In this document: positions 15,373 to 24,029 of the stretch, piece after piece
Numbering within the stretch: the stretch's first letter is position 1
Layout: every line of letters starts with the position of its first letter
Origin: an uncultured Eubacterium sp.
GTDB lineage: Bacteria; Bacillota; Clostridia; Lachnospirales; Lachnospiraceae
Length of the DNA: 37,811 nt
Assembly: GCA_934322085.1 (NCBI GenBank)
Contig: CAKRGF010000024.1
Location: 1 to 37,811 of the forward strand
Direction of reading: 5' to 3'
Notes under the pieces: model-generated
The model's input: only the letters and a program-made list of their open reading frames with translations
Told to the model about the DNA's origin: nothing
The model's database searches: none
Translations under genes and position numbers: made by a program

Positions 15373-15789
15373 TCATTCTTCAACTAAAAAGCGTTCTTTT
15401 CCCCACCAATCAGGAATTAATTCTTTAAGCCGAACGATTCTTCTCTTTTCAAAATCCACAAGTATTTCAATGTCACCACTATCTTTATCTAATTGCATCA
15501 TATATTCTCTACACGCACCGCACGGAGCGCCAACACTTCCATCCTCAACAACCGCAACCATTTTATCGATTTGATGCTCACCATTTGTTATCATATTAGC
15601 AATCGCATTTCTTTCAGCACACATTCCCAGTGTACTTGCCGTATCAATACAAACTCCAACATAAATACTACCTTTCTTAGTCAAAAGTGCAGCTGCAACA
15701 CCCCCTGCCTCTATAAACGGAGAAATCACTCTCTCTTTTTGCACTTTTCTTGCTTCACAGTATAATTTTTCCCAAATATCCTCATACAT
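15373..15789 (-). CDS. Cytidine deaminase family protein
   Basis: A 138-aa zinc hydrolase of the cytidine/blasticidin-S deaminase fold. Zinc and catalytic motif: MCAERNAI (C57, E59) and APCGACREY (C90, C93). It is close to the length of homotetrameric Cdd (about 130 aa). It would deaminate cytidine or a related nucleoside to the uridine form; the exact substrate is not readable. The C-terminal part (VDFEKRRIVRLKELIPDWWG) has the usual LLPxxF-like ending. It follows an EEP nuclease remnant by 18 bp and precedes the OPRT-like gene by about 260 bp. Confidence 0.78.
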   Translation of the reverse strand: MYEDIWEKLYCEARKVQKERVISPFIEAGGVAAALLTKKGSIYVGVCIDTASTLGMCAERNAIANMITNGEHQIDKMVAVVEDGSVGAPCGACREYMMQLDKDSGDIEILVDFEKRRIVRLKELIPDWWGKERFLVEE

Positions 15790-15807
15790 AATAACACCAT
15801 CCTAAAA

Positions 15808-16185
15808 TTATTCCATTTCTACTACTACACCATAATGATCACTTGCTGCCAATGCTATATCCTCATAAATTGCTGTGCCAAATACGTTGCACCTGCTCAA
15901 AACTGGAAATTGCTGCGGGTATGTATTTTGCAATAAAATTCTGTCAAATCTTGAATTTGTCTCTACCGTATTTCCTTTAAATCTAGGATTCTTGCGAAAA
16001 TCTAGAGTATCCTCAGCTTTTTTACCAGTAATTTGCGCATATGCAGATGCCAAATCAAACCAACACGGTAAGGATTCACAATTATTCAATGTACATTCCC
16101 CTAACAAAAAACGCTGTACATCCGAAAAATCACTACAATTAAAGTCACCCGCCATATAAACATAATCGTATGTTTTTTTATCCAC
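15808..16185 (-). pseudogene. Truncated endonuclease/exonuclease/phosphatase (EEP) domain
   Basis: 125 codons from a GTG at 16185 encode only the C-terminal half of an EEP fold: YMAGDFNCSD (metal/catalytic Asp-Asn), SRFDRILL, and ASDHYGVVVEM (catalytic Asp-His). The N-terminal half with the metal-binding Glu is missing. The frame continues upstream without a start to a TGA near 16213, inside the end of the preceding gene, and no ribosome site is seen. Full EEP proteins are about 250-300 aa, so this is a 5'-deleted remnant and likely inactive. Confidence 0.7.
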
Positions 16186-16208
16186 CGCATTGACAATTTT
16201 TATAGTTA

Positions 16209-16538
16209 CTAATCACCCATTATTCCACCATTCTTTTTAGCACTTTCCTCCATTTCTTCTTTTACCTGTTTAAAGGTCTTACCCGATACGTTAACATCGG
16301 TTCCCGTAATAATAAGAAAATCATCCTGTTCAAGCACATATTTCTTATCCTCTTGCATCTGTTTATATTTGTTTGTGCCCACACTCCCAGCTTCATCTCT
16401 TTTTCCACTTGCTCCTGATACATTTATCTTAGTCTCTTTTCCAATTAAATTATCTGCCATAAAATAACTGCCTGCCATAAACACTAACACCATAATAATC
16501 ATAACAATATATGGCTTTCTTATCTTGACTTTTCTCAT
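16209..16538 (-). CDS. Small membrane-anchored protein of unknown function
   Basis: Unrecognised. 109 aa with a basic N-terminus (MRKVKIRKPY), one membrane helix (about 10-27) and an outside domain rich in Lys, Glu and Gly. AAGGGAG lies about 7 nt before the ATG at 16538; the ATG at 16547 is directly against that site and less likely. A tail VSGKTFKQVKEEMEESAKKNGG is helical. It is divergent from the XRE gene at 16707. Confidence 0.6.
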   Translation of the reverse strand: MRKVKIRKPYIVMIIMVLVFMAGSYFMADNLIGKETKINVSGASGKRDEAGSVGTNKYKQMQEDKKYVLEQDDFLIITGTDVNVSGKTFKQVKEEMEESAKKNGGIMGD

Positions 16539-16706
16539 TCCCTTCATCTCCCTTCATTTCTATAATAGAATAACAAATATTGGGTATCTATGCAAGAATC
16601 AATTATTCATTTTTGCGTTATTTAATTACGTTATTTCGCACTGCTTTATTTTCTAATACCAAGTATAATATTATTTATGACTTTTACTTATAAAGGGGGT
16701 TTGACA

Positions 16707-17012
16707 ATGAACGTATTAGACCGCATCGTAGAACTACGTTTGGAAAGAAACTGGTCAGAATATCAGCTTTCCCAGTATTCTGGCATTACTCAATCAACAA
16801 TTTCGGCTTGGTATCGAAAAGACACATTGCCATCCATCCCCTCATTGCAGAAAATTTGTGCAGCCTTTAACATTTCTATGTCCGAATTTTTTATGGAAAA
16901 GGGTACGAGTGCCGTTCATTTAAATGAAGCTCAGTTTCGACTGCTCCGTTACGCAGAGCGGCTAAACAGCACACAGTTAGATCACATGATTGACTTTCTG
17001 GAATCACTTTGA
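16707..17012 (+). CDS. XRE-family transcriptional regulator
   Basis: A 101-aa DNA-binding protein. Residues 3-60 are a helix-turn-helix (EYQLSQYSGITQSTISAWYRKD with LPSIPSLQKICAAFNISMSEFF). The tail (70-101) is short and may form a dimer helix. The start follows AAAGGGGG; an open frame from 16677 lacks a site. The target is unknown; the divergent small membrane gene is a candidate. TATAAT-like sequence at 16662-16667. Confidence 0.85.
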   Translation: MNVLDRIVELRLERNWSEYQLSQYSGITQSTISAWYRKDTLPSIPSLQKICAAFNISMSEFFMEKGTSAVHLNEAQFRLLRYAERLNSTQLDHMIDFLESL

Positions 17013-17084
17013 TTTTCTTTTATATTGTGAATTCATTCATTTCATAGTATGATAGACATAAATAACAGAAAGTGAGGTATATTT

Positions 17085-17426
17085 ATGCCATTTATTGATT
17101 CAAAAATTACCGTATCACTCACCCCGGAAAAAGAGGAATCTATCAAAGCAAAGCTTGGTGAAGCTATCCAAATTTTAAACAAATCGGAAACCTATCTGAT
17201 GGTTGGATTTGAGGATAATTACGATTTGTACATGGGCGGTTCTAAATTGGACAAGGGAGCATATGTTTCCGTCAGTCTGTTTGGTCAGGCATCACCATCT
17301 GCCTATTCAGAAATGACAAAAGTTATTTGTGATATTTTAAGCGAAGAACTTTCTATCCCGGGAAATCAAGTTTATGTCACTTATCACGGTGTGAACGACT
17401 GGGGCTGGAACGGTAGCAATTTTTAA
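17085..17426 (+). CDS. MIF/tautomerase superfamily protein
   Basis: A 113-aa protein of the macrophage-migration-inhibitory-factor fold. The catalytic proline follows Met (MPFIDSKITVSLT). The length matches MIF (about 115), and the C-terminal DWGWNGSNF parallels NVGWNNSTF of MIF. It is likely a trimeric keto-enol tautomerase, substrate unknown. GTGAGG precedes the ATG by about 8 nt. It is 72 bp after the XRE gene, same strand, and ended by a terminator at 17443. Confidence 0.82.
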   Translation: MPFIDSKITVSLTPEKEESIKAKLGEAIQILNKSETYLMVGFEDNYDLYMGGSKLDKGAYVSVSLFGQASPSAYSEMTKVICDILSEELSIPGNQVYVTYHGVNDWGWNGSNF

Positions 17427-17442
17427 TTCAATGACAAACTTT

Positions 17443-17484
17443 AAAAAGCAGAGAATTCCATTTTGTGAACTCTCTGCTTTTTCT
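17443..17484 (+). terminator. Terminator after the MIF-like gene
   Basis: AAAAAGCAGAGA (17443-17454) pairs with TCTCTGCTTTTT (17471-17482), followed by CTTTT. Confidence 0.88.
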
Positions 17485-17618
17485 TTTAACCGTATTTATT
17501 GGCAAGTAATTTGATGTACTTTTTCTTTCTCGCTCGAGGGATTTTAATTTTCGCCGCCGGATATTTTTAGCCTCTCCCCAAGTGGGCGTAAGTCACTTTA
17601 CAATTGTAATAAAATATA

Positions 17619-17647
17619 TTGACTTTTTCTTCATTGCGTGCTAGTAT
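17619..17647 (+). promoter_or_regulatory. Promoter of the Rpn-family gene
   Basis: TTGACT (17619-17624), a 17-nt spacer, TAGTAT (17642-17647). The transcribed leader then holds an inverted repeat AACAAGG/CCTTGTT before the gene. Confidence 0.65.
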
Positions 17648-17716
17648 ATTTACAAACAAGGGTGGGAGCAAAACCGTTCTCCTTGTTATTTCTATTTGAT
17701 AAAAGGAGGCATGCTA

Positions 17717-18667
17717 TTGGGAAGTAAAGATTTAGCTGAAAAGAGCTTATTACAATACAAAGATGTTTTTTCCGACATCGTTAATGTAAATTTATTTGGT
17801 GGCAGACATTATATATCTGCAAACGAATTGTCACGAGAACCTAGCGAACTGATTACCAAGTCCTCTTCTGACAACAAACTGAAACAACTGCAAATGGATG
17901 TACCAATGAAGTGCAGCAAAAAATACAACACTCTCTTCTTTGTCTGTCTGGAAAACCAGAGCGACATCAATAACATTATGCCAGTCCGTGACATGGGGTA
18001 TCAACATGCAAAATATATGGAGCAGGTTAAGACAATCAAAGAGGCAAATCGGCAGCAACAGGCTTATCCGTCTCCTATTACCAAGGAGATTCATGACGCT
18101 CAAAAACTGGACCCGGTTATTACACTTGTTTTGAATTACAGCCAGAAAGAATGGAAAAAACCTAAGCAGTTACAGGATATGCTTAATATCCCCGACGATA
18201 TGCGTGAGGAATTTGAGAAGTGGATTTCACCTCATTCAATTGGCATTATCAACTTAGCCAATCAATCCGAGTCCACGATACAGATGTATCACTCCGACTT
18301 TAAATACATCGTTCGCTATTTGTCATGTAAAAATGACAAAGAAAAATTAGAATCTTTTTTCCGCACGACGGATTTTAAACTTGACCATCCGGAAGCCTTT
18401 TTAGACTGGCTGACCGCTGTTGCAAATGACGACCGTTACATAAAGGCAAAGCAATTAATCGATAAACAAAACGAAAAAGGAGGGCATATCAATATGTGTG
18501 TACTTTTAGATATGTATGAGGAACGCGGTGAAGAACGTGGCATCCATGAAATTAACACCTTAAATCTCCATTTACTAGAGGACAACCGCATGGAAGATAT
18601 GCAGCGTGCCATGGTAGATACTGACTATCAAAAAGAACTTATGAAAGAATATGGCATCGGAGTGTAA
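17717..18667 (+). CDS. Rpn-family (YhgA-like) recombination-promoting nuclease/putative transposase
   Basis: 316 aa. The N-terminal PD-(D/E)XK-type region shows QMDV (about 60) and FFVCLENQSDINNIMPVRDMGYQHAKYMEQV, the E-x-Q stretch of Lachnospiraceae Rpn proteins. The C-terminal half is helical and ends with a charged segment MYEERGEERG. AGGAGG at 17704-17709 places the start at TTG 17717 (7 nt) rather than ATG 17711 (1 nt); homologues also begin MGxKD. Rpn proteins are RecA-independent DNA nucleases, often in many copies per genome. The biological role here is unknown. Confidence 0.72.
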   Translation: MGSKDLAEKSLLQYKDVFSDIVNVNLFGGRHYISANELSREPSELITKSSSDNKLKQLQMDVPMKCSKKYNTLFFVCLENQSDINNIMPVRDMGYQHAKYMEQVKTIKEANRQQQAYPSPITKEIHDAQKLDPVITLVLNYSQKEWKKPKQLQDMLNIPDDMREEFEKWISPHSIGIINLANQSESTIQMYHSDFKYIVRYLSCKNDKEKLESFFRTTDFKLDHPEAFLDWLTAVANDDRYIKAKQLIDKQNEKGGHINMCVLLDMYEERGEERGIHEINTLNLHLLEDNRMEDMQRAMVDTDYQKELMKEYGIGV

Positions 18668-18678
18668 CTAAATAAAAT

Positions 18679-18718
18679 AGGATGTCCGAGCCAAAACACA
18701 ACATGACTCTGACATCCT
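18679..18718. terminator. Bidirectional terminator between Rpn and parA
   Basis: AGGATGTC (18679-18686) pairs with GACATCCT (18711-18718); CGAG/CTCT partly extends the stem. It lies between two convergent genes. T-runs are weak. Confidence 0.6.
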
Positions 18719-18747
18719 TATATTACACAACATATTATTTATGTATC

Positions 18748-19506
18748 TTACTTTTCAAGTAGTTCTTCGACAAACTGATTATAATCCTGCATAGTCGTAC
18801 AGTTTGGTGCATAATCACTAAGTAGACGTTTCTTAAGCTGTGCTTCTTTTGTCTTCACGCACTCGCGAATTGCTGTTGGAAATAACTTGGTTCCCAAAGA
18901 AGCAGCAACCTCCTCAATTTCTTGACGCACATCTTTTTCCAAATTGGAGCGGCCGGCATACTTGACAAGTAAAAGACCGGCAATCTGCAAATTGCGGTTC
19001 TGACGCTTTTGAACAGCATGAATCGTATCACTAAGTTTCGTCAGTCCCTGCAGTGCAAAAGCATCAGCCGTAACCGGAATAATCACTTCGTCCGCAGCAA
19101 TCAGACAGTTATACAACACAATATCAAGAGATGGTGCTGTGTCAATTACGATGTAATCATAGCCATCCAGCATTTCAAGTGCATCCTGCAAACGGTACAT
19201 CCCTTCTACATTTCCGTCTAGAAGTTTTCCTGCCTTGGCAAGTAACGGATCCGAAGCCACAATATCTCCGTTTTCCATGTGCTGGACTGCCTCATCAAGC
19301 GGAACCGGATCCTCATCCACCATAACATCATAAAGCGTCGCCGTATCCTCGATTGCCGCCTGATAGGTACTTGTACTGTTTCCTTGCGGATCTGCATCAA
19401 TTAATAATGTTTTACCTTTTTGATTCAAAATCCCTGCTAATGTTGTAGCGGTTGTTGTCTTTCCAATACCGCCTTTTTGGTTTGCAATTACATAAACCGT
19501 TGCCAT
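18748..19506 (-). CDS. ParA/Soj-family ATPase
   Basis: A 252-aa deviant-Walker ATPase. KGGIGKTT (11-18) has the signature lysine (K11), then DADPQGN (switch I region) and VIDTAPSL (Walker B). The length fits chromosomal Soj. No parB follows, and the usual neighbours rsmG/gidA are absent. Instead it is the last gene of an operon with a patatin, an O-antigen-ligase-family protein and a DUF6465-like protein. It may position a membrane or surface complex rather than DNA (inferred). AAAGGA precedes ATG 19506; the in-frame ATG at 19527 has no site. Confidence 0.85.
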   Translation of the reverse strand: MATVYVIANQKGGIGKTTTATTLAGILNQKGKTLLIDADPQGNSTSTYQAAIEDTATLYDVMVDEDPVPLDEAVQHMENGDIVASDPLLAKAGKLLDGNVEGMYRLQDALEMLDGYDYIVIDTAPSLDIVLYNCLIAADEVIIPVTADAFALQGLTKLSDTIHAVQKRQNRNLQIAGLLLVKYAGRSNLEKDVRQEIEEVAASLGTKLFPTAIRECVKTKEAQLKKRLLSDYAPNCTTMQDYNQFVEELLEK

Positions 19507-19541
19507 AACTTCCTTCCTTTCCGACATCCTGTCCCACTTTT

Positions 19542-19796
19542 TTAGAATGCAATCTGGCCTTCTATTTTATGATTCACAACGTAATAAACTGCTTGTTCTT
19601 CCGGTTTCACATAAATATCAAGCTGTTCGATTTCTTCCTCTGGAATTCCCTTTGTCAAAACATCCTCATGAATCAGTTCTAACAAATGTTTGGTTGAACG
19701 TTCACGCCCCTCATACTGAATCACCATATTTTTCTTTGCACTGGCGAAACCGCCAATTTGTTTGTTTGCTCTCTCCACACTGCACCGGCGAGCCAT
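19542..19796 (-). CDS. DUF6465-like small protein
   Basis: An 84-aa basic protein of unknown function. The C-terminal half, VIQYEGRERSTKHLLELIHEDV...IEQLDIYVKPEEQAVYYVVN, resembles the DUF6465 pattern seen in Lachnospiraceae (QY-G-E, LDIYVKPEE-AVYYVIN). GGAGGTGA sits 5-9 nt before ATG 19796, so the in-frame ATG at 19817, inside that region, is not the start. It is 35 bp ahead of parA and 28 bp after the O-antigen-ligase-family gene, so co-transcribed. It could be a ParA partner. Confidence 0.6.
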   Translation of the reverse strand: MARRCSVERANKQIGGFASAKKNMVIQYEGRERSTKHLLELIHEDVLTKGIPEEEIEQLDIYVKPEEQAVYYVVNHKIEGQIAF

Positions 19797-19824
19797 ACAA
19801 TCACCTCCGTATTTCACTTTCTTT

Positions 19825-21624
19825 CTATTGTACTTTATTTTTTTGTAATATATGATTTACAGCAAACCCAAGTCCCATCAAACTCCAGAACAAAGGTGCC
19901 ACACATACACTCGAGTCATTAGCGAGACCAACTACCATGTACCCACTGGCACTACACAAAATTGCAACTGCCACTTTATGCAGCCACATTTTTTCTCCCG
20001 CATTCATACAGTTTTTCCATGTAACTTTAACAAGCATCACGTAAAGGATTACAAACGCCAGACAAGCCAGCATTCCATCCTGCGTCCAAATCTGAAGATA
20101 TATATTATGTGGTTTCGTAATAATCTGAGCATCAAATGATGAATTTACCTTTCCTACATAATCATCATTCGGAAAATTATATACAAAATTGTCAGCCCCC
20201 ACTCCTAACAATGCCGTTGATGCCAGCATCGGAAAAGTACGCGACCAAATGTATCCTCTCCGAGTCGCAAAATCATAATTATTTTCAAAACCAACTGCGT
20301 CCACTTTTCTAAGTTTATCCAACCGTCCCTGCGGATTATAATAGAAAAGTTCCCGATTCTTTTTCACCAGATTCCATGACTTCCCATCTGCAGTAATTTT
20401 GAAACTCGGAGTTTCTTTTTCACCGGTTCCTACGACATCGTTAGAAAACTTCACATTTTCGTAACCCTTATCTGTAATTGTCACAACGCCGTCCTCATTT
20501 GTTTTCGTTGTAAGTACTTTTCCACTCTTATCTTTTAACGTAAAAGAATCCACTTTATCCTGCGAAGCAAATTGACCAATAATGGTCTTACCGGAACTCA
20601 TCACAATCTCGAATGAATTTGTTCCTGTCTCCATCGACACAATGCCGTTTGCCGTCTTTTCACCTTGATCACTAACAAACCGCTTAATAATATCCGGTTT
20701 TGCCACAAAAACAGCGACTACCGCCACAGCACATACTACCACAACACCAACCGAAACCGGAATATTTTTTTTGACATATGGAATCATGAAAATAAGTGCA
20801 GCAATAACCGCTCCGATAACTCCAATCACTCCCGTCAAAGACTGAGAGCCATACAACATTACCAACTGACAAATCGTTGACACGAGTGCCAAAATCCGAA
20901 TCCCCATTTTTTTCGAAGCAAAAAGGAAAAGAATTGTCAACGGTAATACAACTGCCACGTAAGAACCAACATAATTGGGATTGTAAAGAGTTGCATATGC
21001 CACACCCTTTCCAAACGTCAAGCGAATATCAAAATCATTTGCACCCATGAGTTCCGTTGTAATTAATGGCTTGACCCAGGCACTCTGAATCCAGTCTCTG
21101 CCAATCGTCTGAAATGCCCCAAGGATGCTTACAACACACGATCCTGCGATTAGTCCATGCAAAAGGAACAAAATAACTTCTTCTTTTTTCACATAACCAT
21201 ACACAAACACAAAACAAACCACATAAGTAAGTAAAACCAATACTCCCTCAAACTGTTCAAAACCACCAAAAAATGCTTCATCGGCATGCTCAGCTCCCAA
21301 TGCTGAAAAAAGAGAAAACAGTGCAAAAACCGCTACAGGAATCAATGGAATCCAAGCCTTTTCTTCAAATAATCTGCCGCTTTCTCCTGTGCACAGCCAA
21401 TAAGTCAAAAGAATTGCCACACACAACCCAAGTATCATGAGAACATGAGATTTGTAGTACAAAAAGAAATCTGCCACCTGCCCATTTGCTGATGCCCACA
21501 ATTCTTTACTCAATCCATTATCATAAATATGCACATTTGTAATCAGCGGAATTACCGCTAATATAAGAAGAATTGGGATAAAAAAAATGTTCCCGCATTC
21601 CTTTGGCTGCTTCTTCTGATTCAT
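19825..21624 (-). CDS. O-antigen ligase family membrane protein (copy 2)
   Basis: A 599-aa polytopic membrane protein with a large soluble loop (about 320-420; lysine and threonine rich). Shared landmarks with copy 1 (9293-11092): FGGFEQ at about 115, ATLYNPNYVGSYVAVVLPL, RRGYIWSRTFPMLASTALLGVGADNFVYNFPNDDYVGKV, KPHNIYLQIWTQDG and GLANDSSVCVAPLFW. Equal length and collinearity mean they are paralogues. The family joins or polymerises undecaprenyl-linked glycans outside the membrane; the substrate here is unknown. It lies 12 bp downstream of the patatin gene in one operon with DUF6465 and parA. Confidence 0.8.
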   Translation of the reverse strand: MNQKKQPKECGNIFFIPILLILAVIPLITNVHIYDNGLSKELWASANGQVADFFLYYKSHVLMILGLCVAILLTYWLCTGESGRLFEEKAWIPLIPVAVFALFSLFSALGAEHADEAFFGGFEQFEGVLVLLTYVVCFVFVYGYVKKEEVILFLLHGLIAGSCVVSILGAFQTIGRDWIQSAWVKPLITTELMGANDFDIRLTFGKGVAYATLYNPNYVGSYVAVVLPLTILFLFASKKMGIRILALVSTICQLVMLYGSQSLTGVIGVIGAVIAALIFMIPYVKKNIPVSVGVVVVCAVAVVAVFVAKPDIIKRFVSDQGEKTANGIVSMETGTNSFEIVMSSGKTIIGQFASQDKVDSFTLKDKSGKVLTTKTNEDGVVTITDKGYENVKFSNDVVGTGEKETPSFKITADGKSWNLVKKNRELFYYNPQGRLDKLRKVDAVGFENNYDFATRRGYIWSRTFPMLASTALLGVGADNFVYNFPNDDYVGKVNSSFDAQIITKPHNIYLQIWTQDGMLACLAFVILYVMLVKVTWKNCMNAGEKMWLHKVAVAILCSASGYMVVGLANDSSVCVAPLFWSLMGLGFAVNHILQKNKVQ

Positions 21625-21636
21625 CCATATGCTCCT

Positions 21637-22476
21637 TTATTCCTCAATAAATCTTTTGATTTTTTTCATTTTCTCTTTCGTCATGCGGTAACCATGCCAA
21701 TAGGCCATTTCCAGTTTGCGCACATCACTCTCAAAGCTGTTCAACAAATGGTTCGGCCGCAGAATCAACACTTTTCCCTCTTTCGCCAACGCCTCACACT
21801 CTTTCACCATGGCATTGTAGTGATCCGGTCTCTCCATAATTACTCGCTTAATCTCCGGATATTTATGACCTAACATTCTGGCACCCATTTTATCATACTT
21901 GCCATAACGTTTCACAAAACCGCGTGGCTGTGTAAGTACCACAATCAGTTTATCACATCCGTCGTCTAATGCTTTACGGAATGGAATGGGATCAACCAGC
22001 CCGCCATCGTAATACTTCTGCCCGTCCAAATCAATCGCTGGGAAAAACATCGGCAGCGCACAGGTCGCGCGAAGCATCGTAAATTTCTCATCCATATCCA
22101 TTGCATTTTTATACTCAATCTGTCCGGTCTTTGCATTTGTCACACCAACCAGACAGGTTCCTTCATATGTGCGAAAGGTATCCCAGTCAAACGGAATTAA
22201 CCGGTCTGGGATTTCTCCAAAAACAAAATCCAGTCCAAAAATACTCTTATATTTTTTCCAGTTACTCCGGCTCATATATCGCTTATCATTGCGGTACTTC
22301 TGCATGATTTCCAAATTCCTCTGTGGCTGCTTAGAAATATACGAAACCCCATCTGCAATTCCTGCAGAGACACCAATACAGTAAGGCAATAATATATTCT
22401 CCGATAGCAGCGCATCCATCACACCGCAGCTAAAAATCGGTCGAAATGTTCCACCTTCTAAAACAATCCCTGTCAT
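21637..22476 (-). CDS. Patatin-like phospholipase
   Basis: A 279-aa cytoplasmic or membrane-associated lipid acyl hydrolase. It has the oxyanion stretch LEGGTFRP near the start, nucleophile elbow GVSAG (S37) and the Asp of the dyad in DGGLVD (D157). This variant is like the YjjU/RssA-type bacterial patatins. AAAGGAGC precedes two ATGs; the one at 22476 (Met-Thr-Gly) has proper spacing, the one at 22482 does not. First gene of the operon with the O-antigen-ligase-family gene; the link between lipid turnover and glycan transfer is inferred from order only. Confidence 0.87.
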   Translation of the reverse strand: MTGIVLEGGTFRPIFSCGVMDALLSENILLPYCIGVSAGIADGVSYISKQPQRNLEIMQKYRNDKRYMSRSNWKKYKSIFGLDFVFGEIPDRLIPFDWDTFRTYEGTCLVGVTNAKTGQIEYKNAMDMDEKFTMLRATCALPMFFPAIDLDGQKYYDGGLVDPIPFRKALDDGCDKLIVVLTQPRGFVKRYGKYDKMGARMLGHKYPEIKRVIMERPDHYNAMVKECEALAKEGKVLILRPNHLLNSFESDVRKLEMAYWHGYRMTKEKMKKIKRFIEE

Positions 22477-22585
22477 ATACATGCTCCTTTCACGCCATTT
22501 ACCCTATTTTATCACAGATAATGAGTCGCCGCAACCAAAGAGCGGCAGGTCTGTCTGTTTTTTGATAACCACCTGCGTATAAAAT

Positions 22586-22636
22586 AAAAATAGCAAAAGA
22601 AGTTCCATTCGTTGCAAACGAACAAACTTCTTTTGC
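22586..22636 (-). terminator. Terminator of the polysaccharide deacetylase gene
   Basis: GCAAAAGAAGTT (22593-22604) pairs with AACTTCTTTTGC (22625-22636); CGTT/AACG forms the tip. On the minus strand it runs into TATTTTTAT. Confidence 0.85.
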
Positions 22637-22692
22637 CTCTTAAACTATTTAGGGTAACAGCCCTGCTTTTCAACAATCCATTTTTTCACATC

Positions 22693-23868
22693 TTACTCAG
22701 CGTTATTGTATTTCACACCTGTCATAAGTTTTTTGCCTTTAATAGCAAACAACTCAGAAACGCCAACTACCTGATAACCTTTATCCTTACAAATTTCCAA
22801 TATTTCAGGAACTGCTTCTGCCGTCTTATCATGAACGGAATGCATGTTAATGATTCCACCGTCTTTTAAGTTATTGGTTACATTATTAACCAAATCCTCT
22901 TTGGTTGTGGAACCCTGATAATCCTGACTCCAAATTGAAACATCAATAAATGGTTTTTCAATAACAGCGTACATAGCCTGACTGTATGCAACGTTTGGTG
23001 CACGGAACAAGAAGTTTTTGTATCCGGTAATTTCAGAAAGAAGTGCATCTGTCTTAGCAATCTTCTCTTTAATCACCTCTGGTCCTACACTGTTCAAACC
23101 ATTCGAATCATAAGAATGGTTTGCCACCTCAAAACCTGCTTCTTTTGCTGCCAATACTTCATTTCTAGACTCCTCATCATGCTCAATATGAGCGCCAATG
23201 TAGAAGAATGTTGCGTGAGCACCTGCTGCAGTCAAAGCTTTCTGAATCTTCATGCCATTATCAACAAATCCCGTATAACTTCCCGGACCATCATCAAATG
23301 TCAAAGCAACAACTGGTTTCTCAGGATCAATGTTTTTGTCAATCCAATCCTGATCAAGACCATCGTATTTAAACTCGGAAGATTCAAATTCCGGTGCTAC
23401 TGTAGGTTTCGGTGTTGGTTTGCTTCCACCTGATGTATTTGTTGGTACAGCGGTTGGTGTTGCTGTCGGTGCCGTACTTGGCTTATTTGTGTTTGGTGTA
23501 GCAGTAATTGTCGGTGCTTTTGTAACTATTGGTTTCTTTGCTTTAACAGTAACTTTGCAAGTCAGTTTTTTCTTTCCCACTTTCGCTAATACAACTGCAC
23601 TTCCAGCTTTCTTACCTTTTACTACAACACTTGTTTTCTTTTTCTTCGAAAGACTAACAAACTTTTTGCCTGACTTAATGGACCAAACTGCTTTCTTTCC
23701 ATTTTTCAGTTTAATCGTCTTTTTCTGTCCCACCGAAATACTTACTTTCTTTGTGCTAAGTTTCGGTGCCTTTTTCTTTGCTGCTGCCGGTGAAGATGGC
23801 ATTGACACGCCAAGAAGCAATGCTGCCGTCATCACGTAACTCATTGTTTTACAAAACTGTTTTTTCAA
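22693..23868 (-). CDS. Secreted polysaccharide deacetylase (CE4/NodB) with Ig-like domain
   Basis: 391 aa from a TTG start 8 nt after GGAGG; the frame-internal TTG at 23883 overlaps that ribosome site. A signal peptide (1-30) is followed by a lysine-rich Big_2-type domain (36-110), a Thr/Pro linker (112-160) and a NodB domain (about 183-375). Motif 1 is TFDDGPG (D192, D193); motif 2 is NHSYDSN with H251 but Ser255 in place of the second metal His; motif 3 is RAPN (R289); motif 5 is INMHS. It should remove acetyl groups from xylan, chitin or peptidoglycan; the changed motif 2 leaves activity and metal use uncertain. Confidence 0.85.
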   Translation of the reverse strand: MKKQFCKTMSYVMTAALLLGVSMPSSPAAAKKKAPKLSTKKVSISVGQKKTIKLKNGKKAVWSIKSGKKFVSLSKKKKTSVVVKGKKAGSAVVLAKVGKKKLTCKVTVKAKKPIVTKAPTITATPNTNKPSTAPTATPTAVPTNTSGGSKPTPKPTVAPEFESSEFKYDGLDQDWIDKNIDPEKPVVALTFDDGPGSYTGFVDNGMKIQKALTAAGAHATFFYIGAHIEHDEESRNEVLAAKEAGFEVANHSYDSNGLNSVGPEVIKEKIAKTDALLSEITGYKNFLFRAPNVAYSQAMYAVIEKPFIDVSIWSQDYQGSTTKEDLVNNVTNNLKDGGIINMHSVHDKTAEAVPEILEICKDKGYQVVGVSELFAIKGKKLMTGVKYNNAE

Positions 23869-24029
23869 CCTTGTGTCCTCCAATCATTTTTTTGTTTTTG
23901 AAACCGCCCCGTAAACAAACCCTGTTTCGTATACGATCCCTCTCTTTGAATTTATTGTAACACCAAGGTATAACTTTGTAAATATATTCCATACGATATT
24001 ATAATGTTTTACTTATAGTTATTTTTAAT

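Noticed and set aside
17717..18667. Insertion sequence around the Rpn gene
   Set aside because: No terminal inverted repeats or target duplications are seen; a normal promoter and terminator flank it.
18748..19506. Chromosome origin region marked by parA
   Set aside because: No parB, rsmG, mnmG, dnaA or DnaA-box cluster nearby.
23420..23839. Plus-strand 139-aa hydrophobic frame
   Set aside because: Antisense shadow of the deacetylase linker and lysine-rich domain (Lys codons read as Phe).
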